Of a stretch of DNA of 64,000 bases, positions 12,349-24,165 are shown piece by piece. Numbering within the stretch: position 1 is the first letter of the stretch; each line of letters starts with the position of its first letter. The stretch comes from Chamaea fasciata (taxonomy: Eukaryota; Chordata; Aves; Passeriformes; Sylviidae): positions 307,168-371,167 of the forward strand of contig JARCOQ010000084.1 in NCBI GenBank assembly GCA_029207755.1. Direction: 5' to 3'. Both the position numbers and the translations under genes were made by a program. The notes beneath the pieces are model-generated. The model was not told the origin of the DNA. It was given only the letters and a program-made list of their open reading frames with translations, and searched no databases.

Positions 12349-14249
12349 CACCCCCAGGGACACCTAGGGGACAGCCAGGGCACCCCCAGGGACATTTAGG
12401 GCACAGCCAGGGCACTCCAGGGACACCCAGGGCAACCCCAGGGACACCTAGGGGACAGCCAGGGCACCCCCAGGGACACCCAGGGCACCTCCAGGGACAC
12501 CTAGGGGACAGGCAGGGAACCCCCAGGGAAACCTAGGGGACAGGCAGGGCACTCCCAGGGACACTGACGGCACAGCCAGGGCACCCCCAGAGACCCGTAG
12601 GGGACAGCCAGGGCACTCCCAGGGACACTCTGGGCACCCACAGGGACACCTTGGGACAGCCAGGGCACCCCAGGGACACCCAGGGCACCCCCAGGGACAC
12701 CTAGGGGACAGGCAGGGCACCCCCAGGGAAACCCAGGGCACCCCCAACGACACCTAGGGGACAGGAAGGGCACCCCAGGGCCACCTAGGGGACACCCAGG
12801 GCCCCCCCAGGGACACCTAGGGGACAGGCAGGGCACCCCCAGGGACACCGAGGGGACAGCCAGGGCACCCCAGGGACACCCAGGGCACCCCCAGGGACAC
12901 CTAGGGGACAGCCAGGGTACCCCAGGGACACCAAGGGGACAGCCAGGGCACCCCCAGGGACACCTAGGGGACAGCAAGGGCACCCCCAGGGACACCCTGG
13001 GCACGCCCAGGGACATGTAGGGGACAGCCAGGGCACCCCAGGGACACCCAGGGCACCCCCAGGGACACCTAGGGGACAGCCAGGGTGCCCTAGGGACAGC
13101 CAGGGCACCCCCAAGACACGAAGGGGACAGCGAGGGCACCCCCAGGGACACCTAGGCGACCTCCAGGGACATCTAGGGGACAGCCAGGGCACCCCAGGGA
13201 CAGCCAGGGCACCCCCAGGGACACCTAGGGGACAGCCAGGGCACCCCAGGGACAGCCAGGGCACCCCCAGGGACACCTAGGGGACAGCCAGGGCCCCCCC
13301 AGGGACACCTAGGGGACAGCCAGGGCACCCCCAGGGACACTGAGGGGACAGCCAGGGCACCCTCAGGGACACCAAGGGCACAGCCAGGGCACCCCAGGGA
13401 CACCCAGGGCCCCCCCAGGGACACCTACGGGACAGCTAGGGAACGCCAGGGACACCATGGGCACGCCCAGGGACACCTAGGGGACAGCCAGGGCACACCC
13501 AGGGACACGTAGGGGACAGCCAGGGCACCCTAGGGACAGGCAGGGCCCCCCCAGGGACACCTAGGGGACAGACAGGGCCACCCCAGGGACACCTAGGGGA
13601 CAGCCAGGGCACCCCAGGGACACCCAGGGCACCCCCAGGGACACCGAGGGGACAGCCAGGGCACCCTAGGGACAGCCAGGGCACCCCCAGAGACACCGAG
13701 GGCACAGCCAGGGCACCCAAGGGACAGCCAGGGCACCCCCAGGGACACCTAGGGGACAGCCAGGGACCTCCTAGAGACACTCTGGGCACCCCAAGGGACA
13801 CCTTGGGGTCAGCCAGGGCACCCCAGGGACACCCAGGGCACCCCCAGGGACACGGAGGGGACAGCCAGGGCATCCCCAGGGACACCTAGGGCAAGGCAGG
13901 ACACCCCCAGGGACACCTAGGGGACAGCCAGGGCACCCCAGGGACACTGACGAGATAACCAGGGCACCCCAGGGACACTGACGAGACAGTCAGGGCACCC
14001 CAGGGACACCTAGGGGACAGGCAGGGCACCTCCAGGGACAGCCAGGCTACCCCCAGGGTACCCCAGGGACACCCAGGGCACCCCCAGGGACACCTAGGGA
14101 CAGTCAGGGCACCCCAGGGACACCTAGGGGACAGCCAGGGCACCCTAGGGACAGCCAGGGCACCCCGAGGGACACCTAAGTGACAGCCAGGGCACCCCAG
14201 GGACATCGAGGGACAGCCAGGAACCCCCTGGGACAGCCAGCTCACCCCC
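12349..14249. repeat. Minisatellite and left flank of island 1
   Basis: Ordinary array up to about 13,880. It then passes into flank sequence that is duplicated together with the island: the CTAGGGCAAGGCAGGACAC word near 13,888 and, just before the island, GAGGGACACCTAAGTGACAG and GGACATCGAGGGACAGCCAGG (14,166-14,221). The same flank precedes island 2 (about 60,686 and 60,936-60,990) and occurs a third time without an island at 63,126-63,260. Between 14,222 and 14,249 the repeat grades into unique DNA through a decayed unit (AACCCCCTGGGACAGCC). Confidence 0.85.
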
Positions 14250-14450
14250 ACGGCCGCCTCCACCTCCAGGAGCTATCAAAACCCTCCTCAGGTTCTTTGA
14301 TGCCTCAAATGGGCCGCCCAAACCTCCCGAATACCCCCCAAAGCACCCAAAGCAGCCCCCAGGACTCCCCCCAGATCCCCCACAACCCAAAAACCCCCTC
14401 CACGACAACTCAGGACCCCCAGGATTCCCCCAAATCCGCGCCCCCCTCAC

Positions 14451-14520
14451 CCTGAGGTCCCGTTTGAGCCCCTCCACGTTGCGGACAGGCACCAGCTCAT
14501 CAAGCCCCAAGCACCAACAC
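14451..14520 (-). CDS. Candidate 70-nt internal exon, unidentified protein (copy 1)
   Basis: Read on the minus strand, this stretch is preceded by a pyrimidine-rich tract ending CCCGCAG and followed by GTGAGG, both good matches to vertebrate splice acceptor and donor sites. It holds one leading base plus 23 open codons, ending in phase 0. The peptide starts CWCLG and continues LDELVPVRNVEGLKRDLR: charged, leucine-spaced and helix-like, quite unlike the peptides of the repeat. The other two frames are less convincing; one has a stop. In the second copy (61,218-61,287) the reading frame is kept with one change (G to R, giving NVERLKRDLR). I cannot name the family. It could equally be a pseudo-exon, since no neighbouring exon with matching phase is secure. 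Homology searching of the 23 residues would settle this. Confidence 0.35.
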
Positions 14521-14589
14521 CTGCGGGACTGGGATGGACTGAGAGCACTGGGAGGGTGACCAGAGAAACCTGGGATGGACGAAGAGTGG

Positions 14590-14614
14590 ACTGGGATGAA
14601 CTGGGATGAACTGG
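14590..14614. repeat. Short ACTGGGATGA tandem word in island 1
   Basis: Two and a half copies of a 10-bp word, ACTGGGATGA, inside island 1; related words follow at about 14,660-14,690 (CACTGGGATGGGTCGG). The same array is intact at 61,357-61,381. In my experience such ACTGGGATGAACTGG words are common in GC-rich introns of bird microchromosomes, so this is the main clue to the organism. The link is stylistic and not proof. Confidence 0.6.
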
Positions 14615-14730
14615 CAGGCGTGTGGGGGTCCATGGTGGCCACTCGGTGCCTTACTGGTCTACACTGGGATGGGTCGGATGGCCCCAGGGGAGGGGGTGAG
14701 GCCACAATGGTCCAGACTGGGAGGGGAGTC

Positions 14731-14770
14731 ACCATGGCGCCGGAGGCGGAGTCGAGGATACGAGCGAGGC
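14731..14770. other. CpG-rich right edge of island 1 (possible exon end or start context)
   Basis: The last 40 bp of the island carry six CpG dinucleotides, against almost none in the surrounding array. On the plus strand there is an ATG at 14,734 in a strong start context (ACCATGG), followed by MAPEAESRIRAR before the frame runs into repeat. On the minus strand the same bases read LARILDSASGAM and then a possible donor (ATG followed by GTGACT). Frame LARILDSASGAM does not join in phase with the candidate exon at 14,451-14,520; another frame would. In copy 2 the ATG is at 61,501 and one residue differs. I cannot choose between a first exon, an internal exon and non-coding DNA. Confidence 0.3.
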
Positions 14771-14805
14771 AGGGACACCTAGGGGACAGCCAGGGAACCC
14801 CAGGG

Positions 14806-17800
14806 ACACCCTGGGCACCACCAGGGACAACTAATGCACCCCCAGGGACACCTAGGGGACAGCCAGGGCCGCCCCAGGGACACCCACGGCACCCCCAGGG
14901 ACACCTAGGGGACAGCCAGGGAACCCCAGGGACACCCTGTGCACCCCCAGGGACAACTAATGCACCCCCAGGGACACCTAGGGGACAGCCAGGGCCCCCC
15001 CCGGGACACCCAGGGGACAGCCAGGGAACCCCAGGGACACCCAGGGCACACCCAGGGACACTTAGGGGACAGCCAGGGCACCCTAGGGACAGCCAGGGTA
15101 CCCCCAGGGACACCGAGAGCACAGCCAGGGCACCCCCAGGGACACCGAGAGGACAGCCAGGGCACCCCAGGGACAGCCAGGGCACCCCCAGAGACACCAA
15201 GGGCACAGCCAGGGCACCCTGGGGACAGCCAGGGCACCCCCAGGGACACCTAGAGGACAGGCAGGGCACCCCCAGGGACACCTAGGGGACAGCCAGGGCA
15301 CCCCGAGGGACACCAGGGCACCTCAGGGACACCTAGGGGACAGCCAGGGCACCCTAGGGACAGCCAGGGCACCCCCAGGGACACCAAGGGCACAGACAGG
15401 GCACCCTAGGGACACCAAGGGGACAGCCAGGGCACCCCCAGGGACACCAAGGGGACATCCAGAGCATCCCAGGGACAGCCAGGGTACCCCCAGGGACACC
15501 TAGGGGACAGCAAGGGCACCCCCAGGGACACCCTGGGCACCCCCAGGGACACGTAGTGGACAGCCAGGGCACCCCAGGGACACCCTGGGCGCCCCCAACG
15601 ACACCTAGGGGACAGGCAGGGCACACCCAGGGACACCTAGGGGACAGCCAGGGACCTCCTAGGGACACTCTGGGCACCCCAAGGGACACCTTGGGGTCAG
15701 CCAGGGCACCCCAGGGACACCCAGGGCACCCCCAGGGACACGGAGGGGACAGCCAGGGCACACCCAGGGACACTGACTAGACAGCCAGGGCACCCCAGGG
15801 ACACTGACGGGACAGCCAGGGCACCCCAGGGACACCAAGGGCAGAGCCAGGGCACCCCAAGGACAGCCAGGACAGCCCAGGGCAGCCCAGGGACACCCAG
15901 GGTACCCCAGGGACACGTAGGGGACCTCCCGGGCACCCCAGGGACAGCCAGGGCACCCCAGGGACACCCAGGACCTCCCCAGGGACACCTAGGGGACAGC
16001 CAGGGAACCCCAGGAACACCATGGGCACGCCCAGGGACACCTAGGGCAACCCCAGAGACACTGAGGGCACAGCCACGGCACCATAGGGACAGGCAGGGCA
16101 CCCCCAGGGACACCTAGGGGACAGGCAGGTCACCCCCAGGGACACCGAGGGGACAGCCAGGGCACCCTAGGGACAGCCATGGCACCCTAGGGACACCCAG
16201 GGCACCCCCAGAGACACCGAGGGCACAGCCAGGGCACCCTAGGGACAGCCAGGGCACCCCCAGGGACACCTAAGGGACAGGCAGGGCACCTCCAGGGACA
16301 GCCAGGGTACCCCGAGGGCACCCCAGGGACACCCAGGGCACCCCCAGGGACACCTAGGGACAGTCAGGGCACCCCAGGGACACCCAGGGCACACCCAGGG
16401 ACACCTAGGGGACAGCCAGGGCACCCTAGGGACAGCCAGGGCACCCCCAGGGACACCGAGGGCACAGCCAGGGCGCCCCAGGGACAGCTAGGGTACCCCC
16501 TGGGACACCCAGGGCACCCCCAGGGACACCTAGGGGACCGCCAGGGCATCCCAGGGACACCAAGGGGACACCTAGGGCACCCCCAGGGACACCAAGGGGA
16601 CAGCCAGGGCACCCCCAGGGACACCTAGGGGACAGCAAGGGCACCCCCAGGGACACCAAGGGCAAAGACAGGGCACCCTAGGGACACCAAGGGGACAGCC
16701 AGGGCACACCCAGGGACACCAATGGGACATCCAGAGCACCCCAGGGACAGCCAGGGCAGCCCGAGGGACAGCTAGGGGACAGCAAGGGCACCCCCAGGGA
16801 CACCTAAGGGACACCCTGGGCACCCCCAGGGACACCCAGGGCCCCCCCAGGGACACCTAGGGGACAGCCAGGGCACCCCAGGGACAGCCAGGGCACCCCC
16901 AGGGACAGATAGGGGAAAGCCAGGGCACCCCAGGGACACCAAGTGGACAGCCAGGGCACCCCCAGGGACACCTAGGGGACAGGCAGGGCACCCCAGGGAC
17001 ACCAAGGGGACAGTCAGGGCACCCCCAGGGACACCTAGGGGACAGGCAGGGCACTCCAGGGACACCCAGGGCAACCCCAGGGACACCCTGGGCACCCCCA
17101 GGGACACGTAGGGGACAGTCAGGGCACCCCAGAGACACCCGGGGCAACCCCAGAGACACCTAGGGGACAGCCAGGGCACCCTAGGGACAGCCAGGGCACC
17201 CCCAGGGACACCAAGGGCACAGCCAGGGCACCCCCAGGGACACGTAGGGGACAGCCAGGGATCCCCAGGGACACCCTGGGCCCCCCCAGGGACACCGAGG
17301 GGACTTCCAGGGCACCCCCTGGGCACCCCAGGGACAATCTGGGCACACCCAGGGACACCGACGGGACAGCCAAGGCACTCCAGGGACAGCCAGGGCACCC
17401 CCAGGGACACCTAGGGGACAGCCAGGGCACCCCCAGGGACACCCAGGGCACACCCAGGGACACCGAGAGGACAGCCAGGGCACCCCCAGGGACACCTTTG
17501 AGACAGCCAGGGCACCCCAGGGACAGCCAGCGCACCCCCAGGGACACCTAGGGGACTTCCAGGGCACCCCAGGGACAGCGAGGGCACCCCCAGGGACACC
17601 TAGGGGACAGCCAGGGCCCCCCCAGGGACACCTAGGGGACAGCCAGGGCACCCCAGGGACAGCCAGGGCCCCCCCAGGGACACCTAGGGGACAGCCAGGG
17701 GCCCCCCAGGGACACCCAGGGCACCCCCAGGAACACCTACGGGACAGCCAGGGCACGCACAGGGACACCGAGGGGAAAGCCAGGGCACCCCCAGGCACAC

Positions 17801-17996
17801 CTAGGGGAAGGCAGGACACCCCCAGGGACACCTAGGGGACAGCCAGGGCACCCCCAGGGACATTTAGGGGACAGCCAGGGCACTCCAGGGACACCCAGGG
17901 CAACCCCAGGGACACCTAGGGGACAGCCAGGGCACCCCCAGGGACACCCAGGGCACCTCCAGGGACACCTAGGGGACAGGCAGGGAACCCCCAGGG
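14806..17996. repeat. ~3-kb HOR, copy a (3,191 bp)
   Basis: First of three head-to-tail copies of a ~3-kb unit. The unit starts with ACCCTGGGCACCACCAGGG followed by ACAACTAATGCACCC, seen at about 14,806, 17,997 and 20,996. Variant units then follow the same order in all copies. Copy a is 192 bp longer than copy b. Part of that is a tract near 16,640-16,700 with the word GGGCAAAGACAGGG, which is also present in copy c but missing from copy b. That mosaic pattern suggests unequal exchange or gene conversion among copies. Confidence 0.88.
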
Positions 17997-20995
17997 ACAC
18001 CCTGGGCACCACCAGGGACAACTAATGCACCCCCAGGGACACCTAGGGGACAGCCAGGGCCGCCCCAGGGACACCCACGGCACCCCCAGGGACACCTAGG
18101 GGACAGCCAGGGAACCCCAGGGACACCCTGTGCACCCCCAGGGACAACTAATGCACCCCCAGGGACACCTAGGGGACAGCCAGGGCCCCCCCCGGGACAC
18201 CCAGGGGACAGCCAGGGAACCCCAGGGACACCCAGGGCACACCCAGGGACACTTAGGGGACAGCCAGGGCACCCTAGGGACAGCCAGGGTACCCCCAGGG
18301 ACACCGAGAGCACAGCCAGGGCACCCCCAGGCACACGGAGAGGACAGCCAGGGCACCCCAGGGACAGCCAGGGCACCCCCAGAGACACCAAGGGCACAGC
18401 CAGGGCACCCTGGGGACAGCCAGGGCACCCCCAGGGACACCTAGAGGACAGGCAGGGCACCCCCAGGGACACCTAGGGGACAGCCAGGGCACCCCGAGGG
18501 ACACCAGGGCACCCCAGGGACACCTAGGGGACAGCCAGGGCACCCTAGGGACAGCCAGGGCACCCCCAGGGACACCAAGGGCACAGACAGGGCACCCTAG
18601 GGACACCAAGGGGACAGCCAGGGCACCCCCAGGGACACCAAGGGGACATCCAGAGCATCCCAGGGACAGCCAGGGTACCCCCAGGGACACCTAGGGGACA
18701 GCAAGGGCACCCCCAGGGACACCCTGGGCACCCCCAGGGACACGTAGGGGACAGCCAGGGCACCCCAGGGACACCCTGGGCGCCCCCAACGACACCTAGG
18801 GGACAGGCAGGGCACACCCAGGGACACCTAGGGGACAGCCAGGGACCTCCTAGGGACACTCTGGGCACCCCAAGGGACACCTTGGGGTCAGCCAGGGCAC
18901 CCCAGGGACACCCAGGGCACCCCCAGGGACACGGAGGGGACAGCCAGGGCACACCCAGGGACACTGACTAGACAGCCAGGGCACCCCAGGGACACTGACG
19001 GGACAGCCAGGGCACCCCAGGGACACCAAGGGCAGAGCCAGGGCACCCCAAGGACAGCCAGGGCAGCCCAGGGCAGCCCAGGGACACCCAGGGTACCCCA
19101 GGGACACGTAGGGGACCTCCCGGGCACCCCAGGGACAGCCAGGGCACCCCAGGGACACCCAGGACCTCCCCAGGGACACCTAGGGGACAGCCAGGGAACC
19201 CCAGGAACACCATGGGCACGCCCAGGGACACCTAGGGCAACCCCAGAGACACTGAGGGCACAGCCACGGCACCATAGGGACAGGCAGGGCACCCCCAGGG
19301 ACACCTAGGGGACAGGCAGGTCACCCCCAGGGACACCGAGGGGACAGCCAGGGCACCCTAGGGACAGCCATGGCACCCTAGGGACACCCAGGGCACCCCC
19401 AGAGACACCGAGGGCACAGCCAGGGCACCCTAGGGACAGCCAGGGCACCCCCAGGGACACCTAAGGGACAGGCAGGGCACCTCCAGGGACAGCCAGGGTA
19501 CCCCGAGGGCACCCCAGGGACACCCAGGGCACCCCCAGGGACACCTAGGGACAGTCAGGGCACCCCAGGGACACCCAGGGCACACCCAGGGAAACCTAGG
19601 GGACAGCCAGGGCACCCTAGGGACAGCCAGGGCACCCCCAGGGACACCGAGGGCACAGCCAGGGCGCCCCAGGGACAGCTAGGGCACCCCCAGGGACACC
19701 CAGGGCACCCCCAGGGACACCTAGGGGACCGCCAGGGCATCCCAGGGACACCAAGGGGACACCTAGGGCACCCCCAGGGACACCAAGGGGACAGCCAGGG
19801 CACACCCACGGACACCAATGGGACATCCAGAGCACCCCAGGGACAGCCAGGGCAGCCCGAGGGACAGCTAGGGGACAGCAAGGGCACCCCCAGGGACACC
19901 TAAGGGACACCCTGGGCACCCCCAGGGACACCCAGGGCCCCCCCAGGGACACCTAGGGGACAGCCAGGGAACCCCAGGGACACCCTGGGCACCCCCAGGG
20001 ACACGTAGAGGACAGCCAGGGCACCCCAGGGACAGCCAGGGCACCCCCAGGGACAGATAGGGGAAAGCCAGGGCACCCCAGGGACACCAAGTGGACAGCC
20101 AGGGCACCCCCAGGGACACCTAGGGGACAGGCAGGGCACCCCAGGGACACCAAGGGGACAGCCAGGGCACCCCCAGGGACACCTAGGGGACAGGCAGGGC
20201 ACTCCAGGGACACCCAGGGCACCCCCAGGGACACCCTGGGCACCCCCAGGGACACGTAGGGGACAGTCAGGGCACCCCAGAGACACCCGGGGCAACCCCA
20301 GAGACACCTAGGGGACAGCCAGGGCACCCTAGGGACAGCCAGGGCACCCCCAGGGACACCAAGGGCACAGCCAGGGCACCCCCAGGGACACGTAGGGGAC
20401 AGCCAGGGATCCCCAGGGACACCCTGGGCCCCCCCAGGGACACCGAGGGGACTTCCAGGGCACCCCCTGGGCACCCCAGGGACAATCTGGGCACACCCAG
20501 GGACACCGACGGGACAGCCAGGGCACTCCAGGGACAGCCAGGGCACCCCCAGGGACACCTTTGAGACAGCCAGGGCACCCCAGGTACAGCCAGCGCACCC
20601 CCAGGGACACCTAGGGGACTTCCAGGGCACCCCAGGGACAGCGAGGGCACCCCCAGGGACACCTAGGGGACAGCCAGGGCCCCCCCAGGGACACCTAGGG
20701 GACAGCCAGGGCACCCCAGGGACAGCCAGGGCCCCCCCAGGGACACCTAGGGGACAGCCAGGGCCCCCCCAGGGACACCCAGGGCACCCCCAGGAACACC
20801 TAGGGGAAGGCAGGACACCCCCAGGGACACCTAGGGGACAGCCAGGGCACCCCCAGGGACATTTAGGGGACAGCCAGGGCACTCCAGGGACACCCAGGGC
20901 AACCCCAGGGACACCTAGGGGACAGCCAGGGCACCCCCAGGGACACCCAGGGCACCTCCAGGGACACCTAGGGGACAGGCAGGGAACCCCCAGGG
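17997..20995. repeat. ~3-kb HOR, copy b (2,999 bp)
   Basis: Second copy of the ~3-kb unit, the shortest of the three. Its first ~184 bp lie outside, and the rest inside, the left copy of the 12.84-kb duplication. Its counterpart in that later duplication is 31,021-33,835. The order of the 3-kb event and the 12.84-kb event is therefore clear: the 3-kb triplication came first. Confidence 0.88.
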
Positions 20996-23900
20996 ACACC
21001 CTGGGCACCACCAGGGACAACTAATGCACCCCCAGGGACACCTAGGGGACAGCCAGGGCCGCCCCAGGGACACCCACGGCACCCCCAGGGACACCTAGGG
21101 GACAGCCAGGGAACCCCAGGGACACCCTGTGCACCCCCAGGGACAACTAATGCACCCCCAGGGACACCTAGGGGACAGCCAGGGCCCCCCCCGGGACACC
21201 CAGGGGACAGCCAGGGAACCCCAGGGACACCCAGGGCACACCCAGGGACACTTAGGGGACAGCCAGGGCACCCTAGGGACAGCCAGGGTACCCCCAGGGA
21301 CACCGAGAGCACAGCCAGGGCACCCCCAGGGACACGGAGAGGACAGCCTGGGCACCCCAGGGACAGCCAGGGCACCCCCAGAGACACCAAGGGCACAGCC
21401 AGGGCACCCTGGGGACAGCCAGGGCACCCCCAGGGACACCTAGAGGACAGGCAGGGCACCCCCAGGGACACCTAGGGGACAGCCAGGGCACCCCGAGGGA
21501 CACCAGGGCACCCCAGGGACACCTAGGGGACAGCCAGGGCACCCTAGGGACAGCCAGGGCACCCCCAGGGACACCAAGGGCACAGACAGGGCACCCTAGG
21601 GACACCAAGGGGACAGCCAGGGCACCCCCAGGGACACCAAGGGGACATCCAGAGCATCCCAGGGACAGCCAGGGTACCCCCAGGGACACCTAGGGGACAG
21701 CAAGGGCACCCCCAGGGACACCCTGGGCACCCCCAGGGACACGTAGGGGACAGCCAGGGCACCCCAGAGACACCCTGGGCGCCCCCAACGACACCTAGGG
21801 GACAGGCAGGGCACACCCAGGGACACCTAGGGGACAGCCAGGGACCTCCTAGGGACACTCTGGGCACCCCAAGGGACACCTTGGGGTCAGCCAGGGCACC
21901 CCAGGGACACCCAGGGCACCCCCAGGGACACGGAGGGGACAGCCAGGGCACACCCAGGGACACTGACTAGACAGCCAGGGCACCCCAGGGACACTGACGG
22001 GACAGCCAGGGCACCCCAGGGACACCAAGGGCAGAGCCAGGGCACCCCAAGGACAGCCAGGGCAGCCCAGGGCAGCCCAGGGACACCCAGGGTACCCCAG
22101 GGACACGTAGGGGACCTCCCGGGCACCCCAGGGACAGCCAGGGCACCCCAGGGACACCCAGGACCTCCCCAGGGACACCTAGGGGACAGCCAGGGAACCC
22201 CAGGAACACCATGGGCACGCCCAGGGACACCTAGGGCAACCCCAGAGACACTGAGGGCACAGCCACGGCACCATAGGGACAGGCAGGGCACCCCCAGGGA
22301 CACCTAGGGGACAGGCAGGTCACCCCCAGGGACACCGAGGGGACAGCCAGGGCACCCTAGGGACAGCCATGGCACCCTAGGGACACCCAGGGCACCCCCA
22401 GAGACACCGAGGGCACAGCCAGGGCACCCTAGGGACAGCCAGGGCACGGGACACCTAAGGGACAGGCAGGGCACCTCCAGGGACAGCCAGGGTACCCCGA
22501 GGGCACCCCAGGGACACCCAGGGCACCCCCAGGGACACCTAGGGACAGTCAGGGCACCCCAGGGACACCCAGGGCACACCCAGGGAAACCTAGGGGACAG
22601 CCAGGGCACCCTAGGGACAGCCAGGGCACCCCCAGGGACACCGAGAGGGCACAGCCAGGGGCGCCCCAGGGACAGCTAGGGCACCCCCAGGGACACCCAG
22701 GGCACCCCCAGGGACACCTAGGGGACCGGCCAGGGCATCCCAGGGACACCAAGGGGACACCTAGGGCACCCCCAGGGACACCAAGGGGACAGCCAGGGCA
22801 GACCCCCAGGGGACACCTAGGGACAGCAAGGCACCCCCAGGGACACCAAGGGCAAAGACAGGGCACCCTAGGGACACCAAGGGGACAGCCAGGGCACACC
22901 CAGAGACCAATGGGACATCCAGAGCACCCCAGGGACAGCCAGGGCAGCCCGAGGGACAGCTAGGGGACAGCAAGGGCACCCCCAGGGACACCTAAGGGAC
23001 ACCCTGGGCACCCCCAGGGACACCCAGGGCCCACCCAGGGACACCTAGGGGACAGCCAGGGAACCCCAGGGACACCCTGGGCACCCCCAGGGACACGTAG
23101 AGGACAGCCAGGGCACCCCAGGGGACAGCCAGGGCACCCCCAGGGACAGATAGGGAAAGCCAGGGGCACCCCAGGGACACCAAGTGGACAGCCAGGGCAC
23201 CCCCAGGGACACCTAGGGGACAGGCAGGGCACCCCAGGGACACCAAGGGGACAGCCAGGGCACCCTCCAGGGACACCTAGGGGACAGGCAGGGCACTCCA
23301 GGACACCCAGGGCACCCCCAGAGACACCCTGGGCACCCCAGGGACACGTAGGGGACAGCCAGGGCACCTAGGGACAGCCAGGGCACCCCAGGGACACCAA
23401 GGGCACAGCCAGGGCACCCCCAGGGACACGTAGGGACAGCCAGGGATATCCCAGGGACACCCTGGGCCCCCCAGGGACACCGAGGGGGACTTCCAGGGCA
23501 CCCCCTGGGCACCCCAGGGACAATCTGGGCACACCCAGGGACACCGACGGGACAGCCAGGGCACTCCAGGGACAGCCAGGGCACCCCCAGGGACACCTAG
23601 GGGACAAGCCAGGGCACCCCCAGGGACACCCAGGGCACACCCAGGGACACCGAGAGGACAGCCAGGGCACCCCCAGGGACACCTTTGAGACAGCCAGGGC
23701 ACCCCAGGGACAGCCAGCGCACCCCAGGGACACCTAGGGGACTTCCAGGCACCCCAGGGACAGCGAGGGCACCCCCAGGGACACCTAGGGGACAGCAGGG
23801 CCCCCCCAGGGACACCTAGGGGACAGCCAGGGCACCCAAGGGACAGCCAGGGCCCCCCCAGGGACACCTAGGGGACAGCCAGGGCCCCCCCAGGGACACC

Positions 23901-24165
23901 CAGGGCACCCCCAGGAACACCTAGGGGACAGCCAGGGCACCGCACAGGGACACCGAGGGAAAGCCAGGGCACCCCAGGCACACCTAGGGGAAGGCAGGAC
24001 ACCCCCAGGGACACCTAGGGGACAGCCAGGGCACCCCCAGGGACATTTAGGGGAGCCAGGGCACTCCAGGGACACCCAGGGCAACCCCAGGGACACATAG
24101 GGGACAGCCAGGGAACCCCCAGGGACACCCAGGGCACCTCCAGGGACACCTAGGGGACAGGCAGG
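20996..24165. repeat. ~3-kb HOR, copy c, right half rich in small indels
   Basis: Third copy of the ~3-kb unit. From about 22,440 it carries many one- to seven-base indels that are absent from copies a and b and from its own later duplicate at 33,836-37,005. Examples are a missing CCCCCA-type stretch at 22,446, an extra GA near 22,645 and an extra G near 22,660. The unit ends near 24,165, where the sequence turns from GCAGGGAATCCCCAGGG into other array words instead of restarting ACCCTGGGCACCACC. Confidence 0.82.

Larger units (their letters stand above)
1..14249. repeat. GC-rich minisatellite array, left block (~32-bp unit)
   Basis: The whole stretch is degenerate tandem copies of a ~32-bp unit. 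The unit is three related words, CAGGGCACCCC, CAGGGACACCT and AGGGGACAGC, so the deeper period is about 10.7 bp. The third position class varies in a limited set: CACCTAGG (most common), CACCGAGG, CACCAAGG, CACCCAGG, CACGTAGG, CACCTACGG. Spacing between units changes because 10-11-bp words are gained or lost. No unique sequence, transposon end, RNA gene or gene-like composition is visible here. The array begins before base 1, so its left edge is not seen. Internal longer repeats are listed separately. I see no resemblance to telomeric TTAGGG arrays. Confidence 0.97.
14250..14770. other. Non-repeat island 1 (probable intron/exon fragment of a gene)
   Basis: 521 bp that do not fit the 32-bp repeat. 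The DNA has normal T content, a T/A-containing stretch (GGAGCTATCAAAACCCTCC), C-run DNA typical of GC-rich introns, and the words ACTGGGATGAACTGG and TTACTGGTCTACACTGGG, which I associate with bird microchromosomes. A second copy lies at 61,018-61,537, 46,767-46,768 bp away. Counting by hand there are 8 substitutions and one 1-base indel (in a C run near 14,336), so about 98% identity. The sharp return to the repeat after GCGAGGC at 14,770 is the same in both copies. Repeat tracts of both flanks are shared too, so island and flank were duplicated as a unit. I do not recognise the source gene. Confidence 0.85.

Noticed and set aside
13888..13910. Classic minisatellite core (GGGCAGGA-type) at the GGCAGGACAC words
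   Set aside because: A partial match occurs at a few variant units (for example near 9,396, 10,270 and 13,893) but not in the consensus. It is expected by chance in such a G-rich repeat.
14263..14290. Minus-strand micro-exon reading LLEVEAAVG before GTGAGC, in phase with the 70-nt candidate
   Set aside because: The donor and phase fit, but the acceptor (GGTTTTGATAG) lacks a real pyrimidine tract and the exon would be only 27 nt. Support is too weak to list.
14252..14500. Plus-strand exon starting after CCACCTCCAG with frame IKTLLRFFDASNGPPKPPE
   Set aside because: The acceptor is good and the first 20 residues look protein-like. However, the frame turns into proline-rich C-run translation, is shifted in copy 2 by a 1-base deletion, and has no clear donor. 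It also overlaps the better minus-strand candidate.
14145..15281. 378-codon minus-strand open frame running from repeat through island 1 back into repeat (and a 375-codon relative at 61,056-62,183)
   Set aside because: It joins repeat translation to intron-like DNA, and the 1-base indel between islands changes its downstream frame, so the frame is not conserved. Only the 70-nt splice-bounded part is kept as a candidate.
19953..21020. Long minus-strand open frame (355 codons), repeated at 32,793-33,860, and many similar frames on both strands
   Set aside because: It lies entirely in minisatellite. The peptide is a low-complexity cycle of the 32-bp unit, equivalent frames exist in all registers, starts are mostly GTG or TTG, and length depends only on how often CCTAGG is mutated.
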